A stretch of DNA of 64,000 bases from Meghimatium bilineatum. Its lineage: Eukaryota > Mollusca > Gastropoda > Stylommatophora > Philomycidae. Under the pieces are notes generated by a model. It saw only the letters and a program-made list of their open reading frames with translations. It made no database searches and was not told the DNA's origin. Positions within the stretch are counted from its first letter, which is position 1; the number at the start of each line of letters is the position of its first letter. Both the position numbers and the translations under genes were made by a program. The stretch spans positions 10,622,122 through 10,686,121 of the forward strand of contig CM067299.1 in NCBI GenBank assembly GCA_034231615.1. The letters run 5' to 3'. This document shows positions 46,128 through 57,879 of this stretch, piece after piece.

Positions 46128-49100
46128 CTGCATAAGGAAAATATATTTTTATATTAATGCATATTATCATGATAAGTGACTCATGTTTAAGAGTGTGAGG
46201 TAGAGGAGCACATTGAGAAATTAAGTAGTCTTCTTCTGCACTCATTCTCAAACTCCTGCAGATGGTTGGTTGCTGATCCAGCGGTCCATGGGCTAATGCC
46301 CTTTGACCCAATGCCATTAAATGGCATTATATTGCTGGGAAGTCTGTGGATTTTCAGCCCACCCCGGGACAGAGCCAGAGAATAACTATCACACCTCCAG
46401 GAAGGTAGGTTTCAACCTATGCACTGCTCCTAGCCACTGTAGTGAAAATAGGGTTCACTGTGCTCATTCCCCGCCACCAATTGACTACTGGTTATGCTGA
46501 ACTTCTCTATTGCTCTAGGCATGCAACCAAATGTTCAAGTCAAAAGCATTGTCACGTCCTGAGTCACTGTGCCTCTATGATGGGTTTCAGCCATAGGAAA
46601 AAACAGTATTGTCAGTCTCTTCCTCCCCAGTGCTGCACAGTACATCTCTGGCTCCCTCCAAACCACAGAGGGTGCATAATATATATTCAGGTAAACATGA
46701 AACACATTTCAACAACAAAATAAAAGCATAATTGTATAGATGACGTGCCATGAAGCTTCTCTAAGAAGATAACCTCAATATAACAGCATGTCATCCACTA
46801 TGATTTTCTGTTGCATGGGTGGTATGTCTAGTGGACCATTGGTGAGACCCACAGATGCAACCATATGCGTAACTCCTGCAGATAAGCAGGATGTAGTCCA
46901 GAACAAAATGTGTTGTCATGGTTTACAGCTTAGCTGCGATATCCATGCACTTTGGCCTGGCATATCTGACTTCAGCATGTTTGGGTCATTTTGAGCCTTT
47001 GTGATGGGACAGCCAATTCCACCCCAAAAGCCCCTTAATCATCTCTTACAACATGCATGGAAGGTAAACTGCTATTCTTTGCTCCACTTTTGAGCCGGAC
47101 AACACTTCAGCGATTTTAACATGATATGTAACATCATTTAATACTGTCCTTGACATTAGGTATTGACTGAGATGAGATGGAGTCAGCATACAGGTTTGCA
47201 TGAATGAGCACCTATAGTCTGAGCATTATGTATGTTTTAGGTTGCTCATGACTTTCTTTAGTCATTTTCTAGAATAGAACCACATGATATCTCAGTGTCA
47301 TTCATCTTGGCTGTGCTATGTCAGTGTCATTCATCTTGGCTGTGCTATGTCAGTGTCACTCATCTTGGCTGTGCTATGTCAGTGTCACTCATCTTGGCTG
47401 TGCTGTCAGTGTCACTCATCTTGGCTGTGCTATGTCAGTGTCACTCATCTTGGCTGTGCTATGTCAGTGTCATTCATCTTGGCTGTGCTATGCCAGTGTC
47501 ATTCATCTTGGCTGTGCTATGTCAGTGTCATTCATCTTGGCTGTGCTATGTCAGTGTCATTCATCTTGGCTGTGCTATGTCAGTGTCACTCATCTTGGCT
47601 GTGCTATGTCAGTGTCATTCATCTTGGCTGTGCTATGTCAGTGTCATTCATCTTGGATGTGCTATGTCAGTGTCATTCATCTTGGCTGTGCTATGTCAGT
47701 CATTCATCTTGGCTGTGCTATGTCAGATTTACTCATCTTGGCTGTGCTATGTCAGTGTCATTCATCTTGGCTGTGCTATGTCAGTGTCATTCATCTTGGC
47801 TGTGCTATGTCAGTGTCATTCATCTTGACTGTGCTATCTCAGTGTCACTCATCTTGGCTGTGCTATGTCAGTGTAATTCATCTTGGCTGTGCTATGTCAG
47901 TGTCATTCATCTTGGCTGTGCTATGTCAGTGTCACTCATCTTGGCTGTGCTATCTCAGTGTCACTCATCTTGGCTGTGCTATGTCAGTGTAATTCATCTT
48001 GGCTGTGCTATGTCAGTGTCACTCATCTTGGCTGTGCTATGTCAGTGTCACTCATCTTGGCTGTGCTATGTCAGTGTCATTCATCTTGGCTGTGCTATGT
48101 CAGTGTCACTTTCTTAATATTTCACAATATGACACTCCTATGACCCAGACACTTATGGGTTTTATTACAATTGTTATAATAGCAACATTTATTACCATTT
48201 AGATTATTGCTGTTATTCAAAAAATCTTTTCCATCTCATTGTGTTTTATTGGCTGTCGCTCACAGATACCTCATTATACACCACAAAAGTTATTTTCTAA
48301 ATGTACAAAGTTTAAGCATTTCAATTTGGAAAAAGTACATGGTCACAGATGTACATACCCATTTTGTTGTTTGTCACTTGTATCTAAACTGCTCTCAGCA
48401 TTCTGTTCTGGCAGAACTCCATCACTAGACTCTCCCTTATCAGCTTCTTTGACCCTGTTGTCAGTTGGTGCATGTGACGATGATGGACTTGGTCTACCAC
48501 TTTTCCTTTAGTTATGAAGTCAACACAAATATAAAAGTATGTTTATAAAGAACAGTATATGTACATCAAATTCTCACAAGAGAATAAGTGGCAACATCGC
48601 AACATTATTCAAAAAAAATGTTTCTTGTGCATTTGATTTTGACTATCACATTTGATTTTGACTATATCACATTTGATTTTGACTAAGTGTATGATGCAAC
48701 TCTTTAACCTGTAGCAGGCCAGATAAAAATAACACATACTTCTGGCACCTGGCCATTTTTATGACTTCTGGTTTATCTGCACGTGTTTGCTTTTTTGCAT
48801 ATTTTTAAAATGTATTGAGTTATTGATTTAAAATTCGGAGAGATTAGTGGATGCTGGATATTATTTGGAGGTGTTATTTGCTTGTGTGTGTCAGTGTTAT
48901 GTTGTGTACAACCAAAATTGAGAATGTGACAAATGCACACAACGAGCTTACTGTGTCAAGGTCATGCATATGCCTAGCTGCAGAAAACACGGCTCCTCAA
49001 ATTCCTGGCGTAAATGAAAACATTTATATCACTATTAAATATTATCAACATTTCCTTAAAACCCCATATATTGATCTACAGTACCCGCAACACTAAAGCT

Positions 49101-52100
49101 TTACAATTGTTCTTGGTCTAAATCATAATCCATGAAGAATTAGCGAAATATCGTGACACTGAAGTTAGGTCTACAAATTTCAGCTCGTAAACATGAAAAG
49201 TCAAATAAATTACGACTGCGTATTAATATCGCTGCAGAAAATTAAGGGACAATCACTCTAGTACACACTTACTATAAGACATTTGTCGATATTGGGTTTC
49301 TATCGCTAGATTACATTTGTCGACATTTGCAGACTTGTGGTTGCTACAGGTTAACTGTGTACTAGTGACTATGTGTGTTCTCATTTTGAGTGTATTTGTC
49401 ACTGCAGCATGATAAAGAACTAGTCACATGATAAATGACTGATAGAATGCCATAAAATGAGTTAGTATGCTCCATCTTGTCCACATATACCTATAAATTA
49501 TTGCATCCAGACCATTCAGAAATCAATGACAAACTATTGAATATAAATACTACCTGGAAAATTACTACAGTAAAAAATACTAGGTTGATGACTAGTTCCT
49601 GAGAAGGACATGTTATACATTTTTTAAAATGAGCATTTACAATTGGATGGAAAGTCATATGCACTCAAGTTGCTCCAGATATATACATAAATTTATATAA
49701 GAAACAACTACATAACACTCCACAACCACATTAAGAAAAGAGAATGGTGATAGAAGCAGGAACAGTGGCATGCACTCACTTGATTGGTGTTTCAAATGTC
49801 AATGCAGGCAGTGATACTATCAGACTTCTAAAGCATGCTATGGTTCAAATCCCATCTACTACCACATGATTTTAAAAAATAACTTCTGGTTCTTCATATT
49901 TATATTTGTTACATATGAAGCAACTTTGTTTCTGCTTATATGTTATTTATATTTACAAGTTTCTCTAATTGGTTTTTGAGTACGGAGGTCTGATGGGTAC
50001 TATTGTTAAATGTTTGTGGTCTTCAAGAAATGTATATACTTGTGCAGTGTGTATTGTTGTCAGTTTCGATCGACTGGCCCATATTTATAGCAGCATGAGA
50101 ATATACGTGTTGGAAGTCGTTGTCTAGATTCACATATTTATAGAGATGCAGATGCAGTGAGGTCAAATTATGGAAAAATGTGTTAACTCAAGTTGCATAA
50201 TTATGTAGTATAGAAAATATGTATGTTGGGAAAGAAGTCCCAGTGCTGCGATACTGATCCCTCCCTAATTAAGAATCACATATTACTAACATATTGACAT
50301 TTATCTAACCTTCTAGTGTCTTCATAGTTTATTTGCTGCTTCATAAACATTGCATTCTTCAGCAAATCCTGAATGTTTTGGAAATGTATTGCACTGGACA
50401 GCATGCCCTTCACAGCACTGATGGAAGAAAAAGATATAAATTACAACATATTAGCTAGTGCAGTATTGAACATTTCTGAGGTTCTTAGGCAACTGAAACT
50501 TTGGGACTCCCTCACAAATAATGATATGAAGTATTATTAACGCACATTTAAAAATAATATATGATCTGTTTTCATGATGCTCTAAAAAGAGATGGATCTC
50601 ATTGGCTATGACCTACTCAATATTAGTGAGTGTTTGAATTTACTTTACACATAGATTTGATAAATTTTCATATTTAATTTATCTATCCATTGGAGATCAA
50701 CAACAAAGATCAACGCCTTTGACATGAAATGCTGTAGAAAGATACTTAGAATATCATGGAAAGAAAAAAAGAGAAACTCAGATATTATAAACACATTGAA
50801 GATTCCAGAGTGTTGGTTATTTAACACAATAGAAAAATAAAACTACACCTGTTTGGTCATATAGAGACACAACTGTTTAGAAAGACAAATCAATCATCAA
50901 TCAATAAACCCATAACCCTTCAGGGTCGTAGGGGTACCACATTAGATGCTTCAGCACACAGAGTCCTCCAGCGAATTCTATCCTCAGCCATGTGGATGAG
51001 TGTGGAAGTATCTAGCCCTGTCCATTCCTTGATGTTGTCTGTCCATGTATTTATTTGTCCTCCTCTGCTTCTTCCACCCTCGACAGTTCCCTGCAGTATT
51101 GTTTTTGACAAGGAATCGTGCCTGCATACATGACCGAATCATGCTAGTTTTCATCATTTTACTATTGACAGCAATGGCTCCTGGACACCTGCACACATCT
51201 CTACTTTATTTCTTACGTACACATTGGTCTTATGTTCCCTATAGGAAATTCGTAGAATTCTTCTGTAGCATTTATACTCGAAAGCCTGTAATCTTCTCTC
51301 CATGTCCGCAGTGAGTGTCCAACTCTCACAACCATACAACACAACAGAAAGCACCAGCGACCTATACAGTTTGATTTTCACTCCAACACTGATGTTGCTT
51401 TTCCAAATCACAGTTAGCCTTGACAGGGACGCTAAAGCCATCTCCAGCCTTATTTTTAGTTCTGATTTGCATTTACCATCGCTGCATATACTGGATCCGA
51501 GGTATTTGAAGGTATTCACCTCTTCAAGCTTGTGTCCATTTATCATGATATTAGTCTGGTTTTCTGTGTCTCTGCTGTTTACCAAGATTTTGCTCTTATC
51601 TGAATTGATTTCCATTCCGTACTTGCTGGTAACTTTTTCTAACTTTGATGTTAATTCTATGCAATGATTGTTCTGACCCAGCTATAAGATCAATATCATC
51701 AGCGAAACGCAAGTTGCAAATAGGGCGACCTCCTATCGATATAGACGTGTTGTAGTCATGTAATGTCTCTTGTATGATGTGCTCTAAGTATATGTTAAAA
51801 AGTACTGGGGACATTATGCATCCCTGTCGAACTCCCACAGTTGTTTTGAAGAACTCTCCAATTGTATTGTGTGACAAGACAGCACTATTTGCATTTTCGT
51901 ACAGAGCTTCAATAATGTCTTTAATTGTGGTGTCAAAATTAAATTTCCTCAGTATGTGCCACAGACCATAATGCCAAACACGAAAGACAAATAATGGAGG
52001 GCACAGCACACGGAATAGAAAACACTGGAAAATAACAGATCAAATTGTTCCCATATGGATATAGTTTACCATGGAAAGTGAACACCACAAAGACCTATAT

Positions 52101-55100
52101 TACTTGGTTATAATAGTTAACAAAATAAGAGGTTGCCCATGCAAATGGTGGATCAATAGAATACCATAGGCAGTAAACATCACCATATATGAGGCATATG
52201 GTCTAATGGTGAGACTCACAGATGCAAACCATACGTAGATGTATTTATAAAACATTAAATTTTCAATCACTATAGATGTAATAAATAATTAATCTTATTT
52301 CATGAACACTATTCTTACTTGCTGGCATAATCAGCATCAAAACATGCTCCCTGTACTTTGGCCTGGATGTCTTCAACTTCATGCTGCAGACAAGAATATA
52401 AGAATAACATAGATATTATTGAATGCAGTTCACAATCTAACACTATCGCTTACATAGAACACAAGTTTGAAAAGCTTTACAATGAACACACAGGCTATAG
52501 GTATGAAAAATTACAAATAACAGTATACAAGACATTTTCAACATTTTAACCCTAACATCTTTTTCAAGAATACACAAGACAAATAGTAAACATACGGTCA
52601 AAATAATGGTACTATCACAAAAGCATTAGATGGCAGACATGATAATACAATATATTGTCATGTATAAAAAAATGGGGAAAGAGAATGGAATAAAAATAAC
52701 TATACCTGAAAACAACATGAATGACAATATAACAAAGGCACTACTCACCAAAATCTAAATAAGTGAATGATCATAATTAAGATCACATGGAGTAACTCTT
52801 AGTGGACAGGGATAAAACCAGCACATAGAGAAAAATGACAAATAGGTTGTCACTTAGTCCACTATGAGTTAAAGATATCAAACTGAAATATATATAGTGA
52901 TTTTCAAGGGTTTACTTGATATGCTGACAATTTTGTTTACATCCACTTTTGAAATTCAGTTAGAATTATGACCATGCATAATAGTTCGTAATGAATATTC
53001 GAGCTGTAAATGTTCTTGGACAGTTCGGACATAGAATGACCACTGTAGGCGGAGTTTGGTCTATCCGTGACTTTCTAGCTACTCTTCACTGTTGGGCTGC
53101 AGCATTTCTCCTCTTTTCACAAGATGATACATTCTTTTTGACTGTAGAGCGCCATGTAGATCTGTTCTGTGCAAGTTCTTCCCATGTGTCTTGGTCTATT
53201 TCAGTGAGATCTTTAATGAGTCCTTGTAGCGCTTCTTTTAGCCACCTTGAGATCATTTATCCTTCTCCAGCTCACCACAGAGAAGTATCTTTGGCAGGGC
53301 ACCAAATAACCTGCCCAATGAATCTGTGTGTGCATCAGGATAGTGTCAATGCTGGAGATAGCAGATTTTTCAAGGACAGTGGTATTTGTAATCTTGTTTT
53401 ACTATCTGATGTTCATGACTTTTCTGAGACAAGTTGTGAGAAAGTGATTGAGTTTCCTCACATGACGTCTATACACAGTCCATATTTCACTAGTGTATAA
53501 CAGCACTGGAAGTACCACTGCTGTGTAAACTTTCAGCTTAGTCTGTAGGTTAATGCCATTTCTACACCACACATTTGTATACAATCTGCCGAAAGTGCTG
53601 CTTGCCTTGGCGATCCTTGTATACACGTCTTGCTATATATATATATATATATATATCCACATCTCAAAGGCATCAATTCTGTTTTCTATCTATTTGTTCC
53701 TTATCCATATTTCTAAACCATACATTAAATGTAGATAATTATTTTTATATTTATTTATAATTATTTTTAATTTGTGAATTGTTTAGATATTAATATTTTC
53801 CTCATGTTAATTAAAATACTTTTAGACATTTCTATTGCAATTTTAACTTGTTTCTGCAACCTTTATCACACAGTTACAAAATCCCTCCCTGCAACACCTT
53901 AATTGGAAAATGCAGTATTTGACAGTTTTTTAAACTTATGTTTCACATCTACTATCATTTGTAATTATTTGTCCAATACAGCCTATTAGTAGTGGTTTAC
54001 TTGTTGCAGTATCTCTCCATGTATTTTTGTTCATTGTTCTGTTTTTTATTTTGCTTATCATAGTTTTTTATTTTTGATGTTAATATCTAGTCCATATTCT
54101 TTGCTTGATTTTTTTTAGTTTTTTAGTTTTAATAGTTTTAAGATACTATTAGTTTTTTTTATAGATCCTGATCACTTTCTGCTCAGAGGACTGTGTGTCC
54201 TGCAAATCATAGGTTATTTATTATTTTCTCATCAATCTTGAGCCCAGGCATTCCTTCCATTCCTTAAAATTGTTTTCTCTGTGTATGTGTTAAACAGGCT
54301 AAGTGATAAAATAAATCCTCATCTTACTCAATGTTGTACTCTATGTATGCTGAGTTGTTTGTTGTTTTCACACCATATGCCATTGCTATTCAACTATTGT
54401 TAAATCTTTAGGCACAACTATCACATTGAATCATATTGCCAGCAATAGACAATCAGCTTTCAAATCACAAGTTTGAGTGAGATTAGTTTGTGAGCTGGGT
54501 CTACTAACCATTTTACTACCAATCTAACAATTAGTCTGAGCTAGTTATAATATAATGCAAACGTTTTGACATAATACTAATTATTAACTGGAGAACAGTA
54601 TCACTTAAATATTACAGAAAATAACTGATAATTATGAATGGTTTTAAAATATATCCCATATGTATGATGTAAAATTAAAGTATTTAAACTGTTAGTAGAT
54701 TATTAGACGTATGTCACATCACTTTCATACATTTTAAAGGATATAGGGGGAGTTTCTACATGAAATTTGGTTATAGAACTATGACACTGCAATAAAAATA
54801 TGTAGAATCTAGTGAAAAGATTGAAATGCAACAGCTTAGCAGCTAAGACTGGCTAGAAAGATAATGACAGCTTGAGATTGAACACCATCTTAAATGATCT
54901 TCCCATGTGCAACCTGTTAATGAGATCCTTTGGAATCAGCATAGAGCTTGAGTTGTACTCTCAGCATGTAGGTTGTTGGATCCGCCAGTAGTCTTAGCTA
55001 CTGTTAAATGTATCTCTATCGATATTTAGTTTTGTTTAATAATGTATATATTTGTTTCATTAAAAATGTGACCACTGCTTCCCGTAATGTACCAATAGAT

Positions 55101-55950
55101 TTATGTTATAGCATGCAGAACAATCAACAAAAAAAGTTCAATACTAGGCAAAAGTAACACACAACAACTACATCAACTTGCAACAAGGTGCTCAGCATGG
55201 AAAGAATTGATTTCTGCCCTATGTAGCATCTTTGGCCTAAAAGGAACTAACTATCTAATTATAAAGTGCATATAGAATAATTCTGGTAATGACTTCAACT
55301 ATTAAATTAATACAGAATCAGAATATATATATATATATATCTTGTAATTTCCATTGGCTATGTATAGGCTTTACAGAAATGCAGCACAACTGTGATTTAT
55401 GAACTCAACGTTAACCATAAAAAGAATTGTAATGGTAATCATACCTTTTGATCAACAAGTTGTGGCAGAGTTTTTCTAACATGTTCTTGAATGCGATAGA
55501 AGGCTAAAGATGGCTCATTGGCAATAATATTCACCGTCTCTGAGTACTTGTCCGACACTTACAAGGCATGAAACAAATCATGAACATTTATTTGTATCGA
55601 ACACACAATATTTTCATGGAAACTTGAACAAAAACTATGAATAAACATACTTCATTAGAAATATTTCATTCCTATGACTAGAAAAATAAAGGGACTTGCA
55701 ATTTGAGAATACTATACATCAGAGATGTATACACAACTTGGGGGGAGGGGAAATTAAATCCTACAAAAACGCACCTCCCTTCCCTGTGTCTACAGTACTG
55801 TCAAAACAATTAGCTAGAAAGTTTAAATATAACCTTTATAACACATCTGTGGACAGAACTTCACATCAATAATAAAACATGAAAAAAAACCGTTAAGAAT
55901 ACCCGGCACCCTTCTAAGAAAATGATAATAATTACATGAATAATGTTACC

Positions 55951-55983
<33 letters not shown>

Positions 55984-56062
55984 TCACCATATTACCTCTC
56001 TTTGCCTTATGCTCTAATTCAGGATCAACAGCAGCTTCCTTGAATAAAGGCTCCGCTACCAT
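46037..56062 (-). CDS. BORCS8: BORCS8 (BORC lysosome-positioning complex subunit 8), 6 coding exons
   Basis: Minus-strand exons 56085-55996, 55557-55445, 52383-52319, 50417-50310, 48505-48359 and 46127-46037 join in phase through AG/GT borders. From the ATG at 56062 they give 197 codons including stop. The core is unmistakable: VSDKYSETVNIIANEPSLAF, then YRIQEHVRKTLPQLVDQ, then NAVKGMLSSAIHFQNIQDLL. BORC is an eight-subunit complex on the cytosolic face of lysosomes that recruits the GTPase ARL8 and so couples lysosomes to kinesins; BORCS8 is a small helical subunit. Human BORCS8 is 119 residues; this protein adds a longer, Ser/Asp/Lys-rich C-terminal tail from two extra exons. The first exon begins with an acceptor, so a 5' UTR or a short further coding exon lies upstream and was not found. 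Confidence 0.93.
46727..46872 (+). repeat. Hairpin-type dispersed repeat (family E)
   Basis: Near-identical to 1533-1675: tagatgacgtgccatgaagc ... gcatgtcatccacta, then gtggaccattggtgagaccc. Confidence 0.8.
46868..47100 (-). repeat. SINE-like family A copy
   Basis: gttgtcatggtttacagctt, agctgcgatatccatgcact, aagccccttaatcatctctt; directly abuts the family E copy. Confidence 0.75.
47290..48112 (+). repeat. 29-bp minisatellite, about 28 copies
   Basis: The unit is tcagtgtcattcatcttggc + tgtgctatg. Because 29 is not a multiple of three and the unit has no plus-strand stop in any frame, all three plus frames are open. It lies in the last BORCS8 intron. Confidence 0.97.
48359..48505 (-). CDS. 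BORCS8: BORCS8 exon 5, Ser-rich acidic tail
   Basis: Minus strand: the acceptor is ataactaaag and the donor is gtatgt. It encodes KSGRPSPSSSHAPTDNRVKE then a Ser/Asp/Gln-rich low-complexity run. Its phase (completes an Arg codon, leaves two bases) matches both neighbours, which is the main evidence; the sequence itself is not conserved in the human protein. Confidence 0.87.
48622..48690 (+). repeat. ~22-bp tandem repeat, 3 copies
   Basis: The unit is catttgattttgactat(at)ca. Confidence 0.9.
48704..49354. mobile_element. TTAA-flanked inverted-repeat element, 643 bp inside
   Basis: TTAA at 48704-48707 and 49351-49354; both inner ends begin cctgtagca. This is the best-defined member of the TTAA family. 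No transposase recognised. Confidence 0.72.
49355..50309. other. BORCS8 intron, nothing firm
   Basis: tRNA-like scrap at 49800-49870; otherwise unique AT-rich sequence. Confidence 0.4.
50310..50417 (-). CDS. BORCS8: BORCS8 exon 4
   Basis: Minus strand: the acceptor is ttccatcag and the donor is gttaga (weak consensus). It encodes AVKGMLSSAIHFQNIQDLLK then NAMFMKQQINYEDTR. It aligns with the AVK...Y/HF-x-S/N-I/V-x-x-LLK helix of the family. Confidence 0.94.
50890..52010 (-). pseudogene. 5'-truncated non-LTR retrotransposon, RT domain to 3' end
   Basis: The minus strand reads VWHYGLWHILRKFNFD, VGVRQGCIMSPVLFNIYLEH, ICNLRFADDIDLIAGSE (RT catalytic FADD), then FKYLGSSICSDGKCKSELKI, VVLYGCESWTLTADMERRLQ, and finally GGRSRGGQINTWTDNIKEWT and NVVPLRP. 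Two frameshifts. It is the least decayed retroelement here. The same family occurs at 18965-19165 and 61616-62130. Confidence 0.9.
52319..52383 (-). CDS. BORCS8: BORCS8 exon 3
   Basis: Minus strand: the acceptor is gtctgcag and the donor is gtaag. It encodes HEVEDIQAKVQGACFDADYA then S and two bases of Asn. It aligns with the family helix carrying Q-G-x-x-x-x-x-x-Y-A. Confidence 0.93.
52990..53640 (-). pseudogene. Non-LTR retrotransposon C-terminal fragment (zinc-finger-tailed family)
   Basis: The minus strand reads YTRIAKASSTFGRLYTNVWC, VYTAVVLPVLLYTSEIWTVY, RRHVRKLNHFLTTCLRKVMN, then broken frames. Homologous to 56873-57566. Confidence 0.8.
53635..53656 (+). repeat. (TA)n microsatellite
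   Basis: Simple run. Others are at 55325-55341 and 55952-55982, the last followed by (CA)n. Confidence 0.9.
53657..55444. other. BORCS8 intron, nothing firm
   Basis: AT-rich. A tRNA-like SINE head may lie at 54460-54530 (minus). No ORF of interest. Confidence 0.45.
55445..55557 (-). CDS. BORCS8: BORCS8 core exon 2
   Basis: Minus strand: the acceptor is ccttgtaag and the donor is gtatg. It encodes SDKYSETVNIIANEPSLAFY and RIQEHVRKTLPQLVDQK. The ANEPS-x-A-x-YR-x-QEHVR block is the best conserved part of the family. Confidence 0.96.
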
Positions 56063-56085
56063 TCGTTTATACAGACTGTCACTTC
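55996..56085 (-). CDS. BORCS8: BORCS8 exon with start codon
   Basis: Minus strand: the acceptor is ctaatttcag and the donor is gtaat just below 55996. The ATG is at 56062-56060 and opens MVAEPLFKEAAVDPELEHKA. The 23 bases before the ATG are also open in frame, so an upstream coding exon cannot be excluded. The DPELE-x-KAKRV segment fits invertebrate BORCS8. Confidence 0.88.
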
Positions 56086-56334
56086 CTGAAATTAGAATAG
56101 GCCTATTTAAAGGAGCTATGATACTCGCAGAAACTAAGCATATGCAGGAAGTCTTTTGTTAAAATGAGATACAATCTGAACAGTAATTGAGGAATATTAA
56201 TTTTGTGTAGAAAAACAATTAATAGTTCAAATCCCTTGTAAATAATAGTTAATGACTGTACATGGAAAAACATTAGCAAATCCATCATAATAAATTATAT
56301 ATACTAAATATAAATATATATCTAACTCCAACAT

Positions 56335-56815
56335 TATCCCGATTCTATCATATGGATGCGAAAGTTGGAAAGCCACAAATAAGAGACTAAACACCTTTGA
56401 AAACAAATGCCTACGTACCATTCTGAACGTTAAGTAGAGTGACTTTAAATCTAACACTACTATAAGAGAGGAAAGCAAACAAACCTATATATCTTCCTTC
56501 ATTAGACAAAGGCGATGGACTTACATCGGCCATGCTCTTAGAATGAACAGCCTAAGAATTCCTCAACAGTCACTAAATTGGGTGCCACCTGGAGTAAGAA
56601 GAAGAGGGAGACCTAGAGAAACTCTATGAAGAACCATTAATAGAGAAGGCATGTCAATGAACCTAAACAACATGCAAGAATTGAAAGACATGGCAACACA
56701 AGAGACAGAAATGCAAAGATATGTTTTATGCCCTATGGCCCTGGAGGAACATAATATATAACATAACTTATGTTCCTCCTTCGCAAGCGAAGATGAGCAT
56801 GGCATGAAAAAAACA
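56335..56815 (+). pseudogene. Non-LTR retrotransposon 3' end with terminal hairpin
   Basis: The plus strand reads ILSYGCESWKATNKRLNTFE, RQRRWTYIGHALRMNSLRIP then VPPGVRRRGRPRETL and EMQRYVLCPMALEEHN. Three in-frame stops. The tail at 56779-56792 is cttcgcaagcgaag. Confidence 0.85.
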
Positions 56816-56872
56816 CATTAAATGCGATGAAAAAATAATAAATATAATAATTAAAATTGGTAATTAACTAAT

Positions 56873-57566
56873 TTAGTTTGTGTGAGTTCGTAAATGCCCA
56901 ATGAGTCCAATTCGTGCACGGAAAGTTCTATTGCAGTGCATGCAGGAGTGCTGAAGGTTCGGGGTAGGAGAATTTACGGATTTGTCCTTCCACTTCTTGT
57001 GCTTATGGATTGTCCGCAGTGTTCTTTCTTTCTCAAATTTCGTGATGCCAGCAGTGATCTGAGTGTGCCAGGCTGAGCGATCAAGTGCTGTAGTCTCCCA
57101 GGAGCTAGGATCAATGCTGCAGTTCTTGAGAGAGCTTTTTAGGTGATCCTTGAAGCACTTTTTCTGCTCTCCACTTAAACGTTTACCTTCGCACAACTCG
57201 CCATAGAATAATCTCTTTGGAAGGCGCTTGTCTGGCATACGGACGATGTGGCCAGTCCAGCGGAGTTGGGACCTTGTCAGCATTGCATGGATGATTTGCA
57301 TACGGGACTTCTGAAGAATTTCCGTATCTGGTACACGATCCTTCCAACGTACTCCCAGGAGGTTTCGTAGGCACCGAAGATGAAAAGAGTTAAGCTGTCG
57401 AGCGTGTCTCACATAGACAGTCCAGGATGACGCAGCATAAAGCAGTGTTAGTAGAACCACTGCACGGTACACGTCCAACTTAGTTGTCAGACTGAGACCA
57501 CACCTGATCCAGACGTTGGCATGAAGGCTCCTGAATGCTGCACTGGCACGAAAACATAACTAATCA
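56873..57566 (-). pseudogene. 5'-truncated non-LTR retrotransposon, open 3' coding part with C2H2 finger
   Basis: The minus strand is open for over 220 codons from about 57556 to 56873: SAAFRSLHANVWIRCGLSLT, AVVLLTLLYAASSWTVYVRH, MLTRSQLRWTGHIVRMPDKR and a final CMHCNRTFRARIGLIGHLRT (C2H2 zinc finger). A stop precedes it at the truncation point. The intact frame suggests relatively recent insertion. Confidence 0.88.
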
Positions 57567-57879
57567 GCCCAGGTGGGCGGTCTTTTTAGTATAATTCTTA
57601 CTTAGTGTGATTGTGACTTAGTAAGACTCTTGTCTCACTAATCTTGTCTTATATCAATCATGATGATGATAACAGATGATTGTCATTGTGAGTGAGTAGT
57701 TATCTCTAAACAAGTACTACTAACTAAAGTCACTACTAGACTACCAAAATTAACTCAGTAGGAATAACTAGGTACTTGGACATCTGGGATTAGTGTGTTT
57801 GGAAAATTTTGCTTAGGCTATAAATTTCTTGTGACCGGGTTTAAAATAGTGAAGGCATCATTTTACTTGTTTGAAACTA

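Noticed and set aside
47284..48143. Overlapping ORFs of 277, 224 and 177 codons (HSSWLCYVSV-type repeats)
   Set aside because: By-products of a 29-bp array; the peptide is the same DNA read in rotating frames, with no host-gene features.
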